Assembly: GCA_017463035.1 (NCBI GenBank)
Contig: JAFTPY010000049.1
Span: forward strand, 1 to 7,360
Reading direction: 5' to 3'
Origin: Lachnospiraceae bacterium
GTDB lineage: Bacteria; Bacillota; Clostridia; Lachnospirales; Lachnospiraceae
DNA: 7,360 bases
Part shown: in pieces, positions 6,428 through 7,360 of the stretch
Layout of the letters: the number at the start of each line of letters is the position of its first letter
How positions within the stretch are numbered: the first letter of the stretch is position 1
Made by a program: the position numbers and the translations under genes
Notes under the pieces: generated by a model
The model's input: only the letters and a program-made list of their open reading frames with translations
The model's database searches: none
What the model was told of the DNA's origin: nothing

Positions 6428-7285
6428 ATGGGCGGAAAACGCTTTAAAACCATAGGAAAAAAGAGAGCGGTATGTGCCGGTCTCTTTCTTGGCATATGGT
6501 TAGGTCTTTCCGGTTGCGTGGTACCGGTGGTGGGACCCGGGAGTACGAATACACCGGTACCGCAGACTACCGAAGGAGTGAGGCCGACGCCGGAACAGGA
6601 GCAACCGACAGGGACACCGGAGCCTGTTGTGACGGAATCGGCAGTTAAGCCGACGGTGGCTCCCGTTACCGGTTCTACGGAGACTCCCGGAGTGACAGTC
6701 CCGGTATTTGTAACACCTACGGAGGAGCCGGATTCTACACCGGTCATTACGCCGGGGAATACGGGAACACCCGGACCTCAGACGGGAGATCATACGGAAT
6801 TTCCTACCCTTACGCCGGATGTATCGCCGGAGCCGACGGTGACGCCGATTCCTTTACCTACGGCAATTCCCGAGTATGATACGTTGTTACGGAACGGTTG
6901 GCAACGGACGGAAGACTTCTTTGGGTGTCGTGAGATTTTCTTTTCCGGGAAATTTGATGATGCGGAGCCGGTCATCGGAGAGGGAAGCTGTGAATTCGGT
7001 TATCGGGCAGTTTCCGATGCGTCGGTGCTGTTGCGCATTATCGGCGAAGAGAATGCGGGGGTGCAGCCGTTTGTGGAGGAACTGCGGCAAAACCGCCCGG
7101 AATGTCTGATAGGGCAGGAAGGGCCGGAGGATTACAGCTATGCTTACGTAGAAGGAAAAACACAGGTAAACGGAAGGGTTTATGCTTGTCAGAACGGGGG
7201 AACGGAACACCGGATGCGTGTGGAGTTCTACAGTCCGGCCGGTTCGGATATGCAGACCGAAGGATACGGTTTTTATTTGAGATAG
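6428..7285 (+). CDS. Predicted lipoprotein: Pro/Thr-rich stalk plus small four-cysteine domain, function unknown
   Basis: From ATG 6428 the protein is 285 residues. A basic N-region (KRFKTIGKKR) and hydrophobic core (about 14-27) lead to the lipobox LSGC with Cys30 as lipidation site, so it should be tethered to the outer face of the membrane. Residues 31-149 are low complexity: by hand count about 27 Pro and 26 Thr, in TP, EP and PTP units with almost no Lys. This looks like an extended stalk crossing the cell wall and could be O-glycosylated if the host has such a system. Residues about 150-285 form a compact domain beginning EYDTLLRNGWQRTEDFFG, with four cysteines (167, 188, 226, 254) that could make two disulfides, and a beta-rich end (YAYVEGKTQVNGRVYACQ, then HRMRVEFYSP). 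I recognise no family for this domain. It follows deoB with its own promoter, and the next gene starts 32 nt after its stop, probably in the same transcript. Confidence 0.88.
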   Translation: MGGKRFKTIGKKRAVCAGLFLGIWLGLSGCVVPVVGPGSTNTPVPQTTEGVRPTPEQEQPTGTPEPVVTESAVKPTVAPVTGSTETPGVTVPVFVTPTEEPDSTPVITPGNTGTPGPQTGDHTEFPTLTPDVSPEPTVTPIPLPTAIPEYDTLLRNGWQRTEDFFGCREIFFSGKFDDAEPVIGEGSCEFGYRAVSDASVLLRIIGEENAGVQPFVEELRQNRPECLIGQEGPEDYSYAYVEGKTQVNGRVYACQNGGTEHRMRVEFYSPAGSDMQTEGYGFYLR

Positions 7286-7300
7286 AATGTGCGGAAGGAT

Positions 7301-7308
7301 AAAGGAGG
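7301..7308 (+). promoter_or_regulatory. Strong ribosome binding site for the gene entering the right edge
   Basis: AAAGGAGG, a near-perfect anti-16S match, ends 9 nt before ATG 7318. A second GGAG (7312-7315) lies closer, so either could be used. The site marks the next frame as a real gene. Confidence 0.75.
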
Positions 7309-7317
7309 AGCGGAGTT

Positions 7318-7360
7318 ATGCAGGAAAAATTAGAACAGATTATGCGTCAGATTTATCTGA
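7318..7360 (+). CDS. Start of an unidentified gene, cut by the window end
   Basis: Only 14 codons are visible (MQEKLEQIMRQIYL), still open at the edge. The start is supported by the strong Shine-Dalgarno site and by the 32 nt gap after the lipoprotein stop, which suggests cotranscription. The residues look like the opening of an amphipathic helix, with no lipobox or signal peptide visible so far. Too little is present to name a family. Confidence 0.6.
   Translation, partial: MQEKLEQIMRQIYL

Noticed and set aside
6373..6747. 124-residue minus-strand frame rich in Gly, Val, Thr and Ser
   Set aside because: It is the antisense of the Pro/Thr-rich lipoprotein stalk. Its repeats simply mirror ACC/CCG-type codons, and it has no sensible start context.

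Overview
The window looks like chromosomal DNA of a low-to-middle G+C Gram-positive bacterium, most likely a Clostridia member of the Lachnospiraceae type. This rests on strong AGGAGG-like ribosome binding sites, a Firmicutes-type phosphopentomutase, a Gram-positive lipoprotein signal, and large Tyr/Glu-rich membrane-anchored proteins of unknown function. That placement is inference. There are no RNA genes, CRISPR arrays, insertion sequences or phage genes.

Left block (3-4317, plus strand): the 3' part of a class I SAM-dependent methyltransferase, then an 841-residue membrane-anchored protein of unknown function starting 1 nt after the methyltransferase stop, then a family 2 glycosyltransferase. 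Tight spacing suggests one operon. The 841-residue protein is the most interesting gene here. It has an N-terminal anchor, a middle region that reads like a beta-propeller, and a C-terminal region that resembles a C39-type papain-like peptidase whose catalytic Cys and His appear replaced by Ser727 and Thr795. With a glycosyltransferase next door, a role in making or sensing a surface glycan is plausible but unproven.

Middle (4321-5164): a minus-strand PAP2-family membrane phosphatase/transferase converges on the glycosyltransferase with a 3 nt gap. A long imperfect hairpin lies in its last codons. Its own extended -10 promoter lies in the divergent interval shared with deoB.

Right block (5164-7360, plus strand): deoB (phosphopentomutase, complete active site); then, behind a good sigma-A-type promoter, a lipoprotein with a long Pro/Thr-rich stalk and a small four-cysteine C-terminal domain; then the first 14 codons of another gene with a strong ribosome binding site. 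There is no gene-free stretch over 300 bases. For four genes the longest open frame overshoots the likely start, and starts were moved to codons with good Shine-Dalgarno sites (3301, 4986, 5164, 6428).
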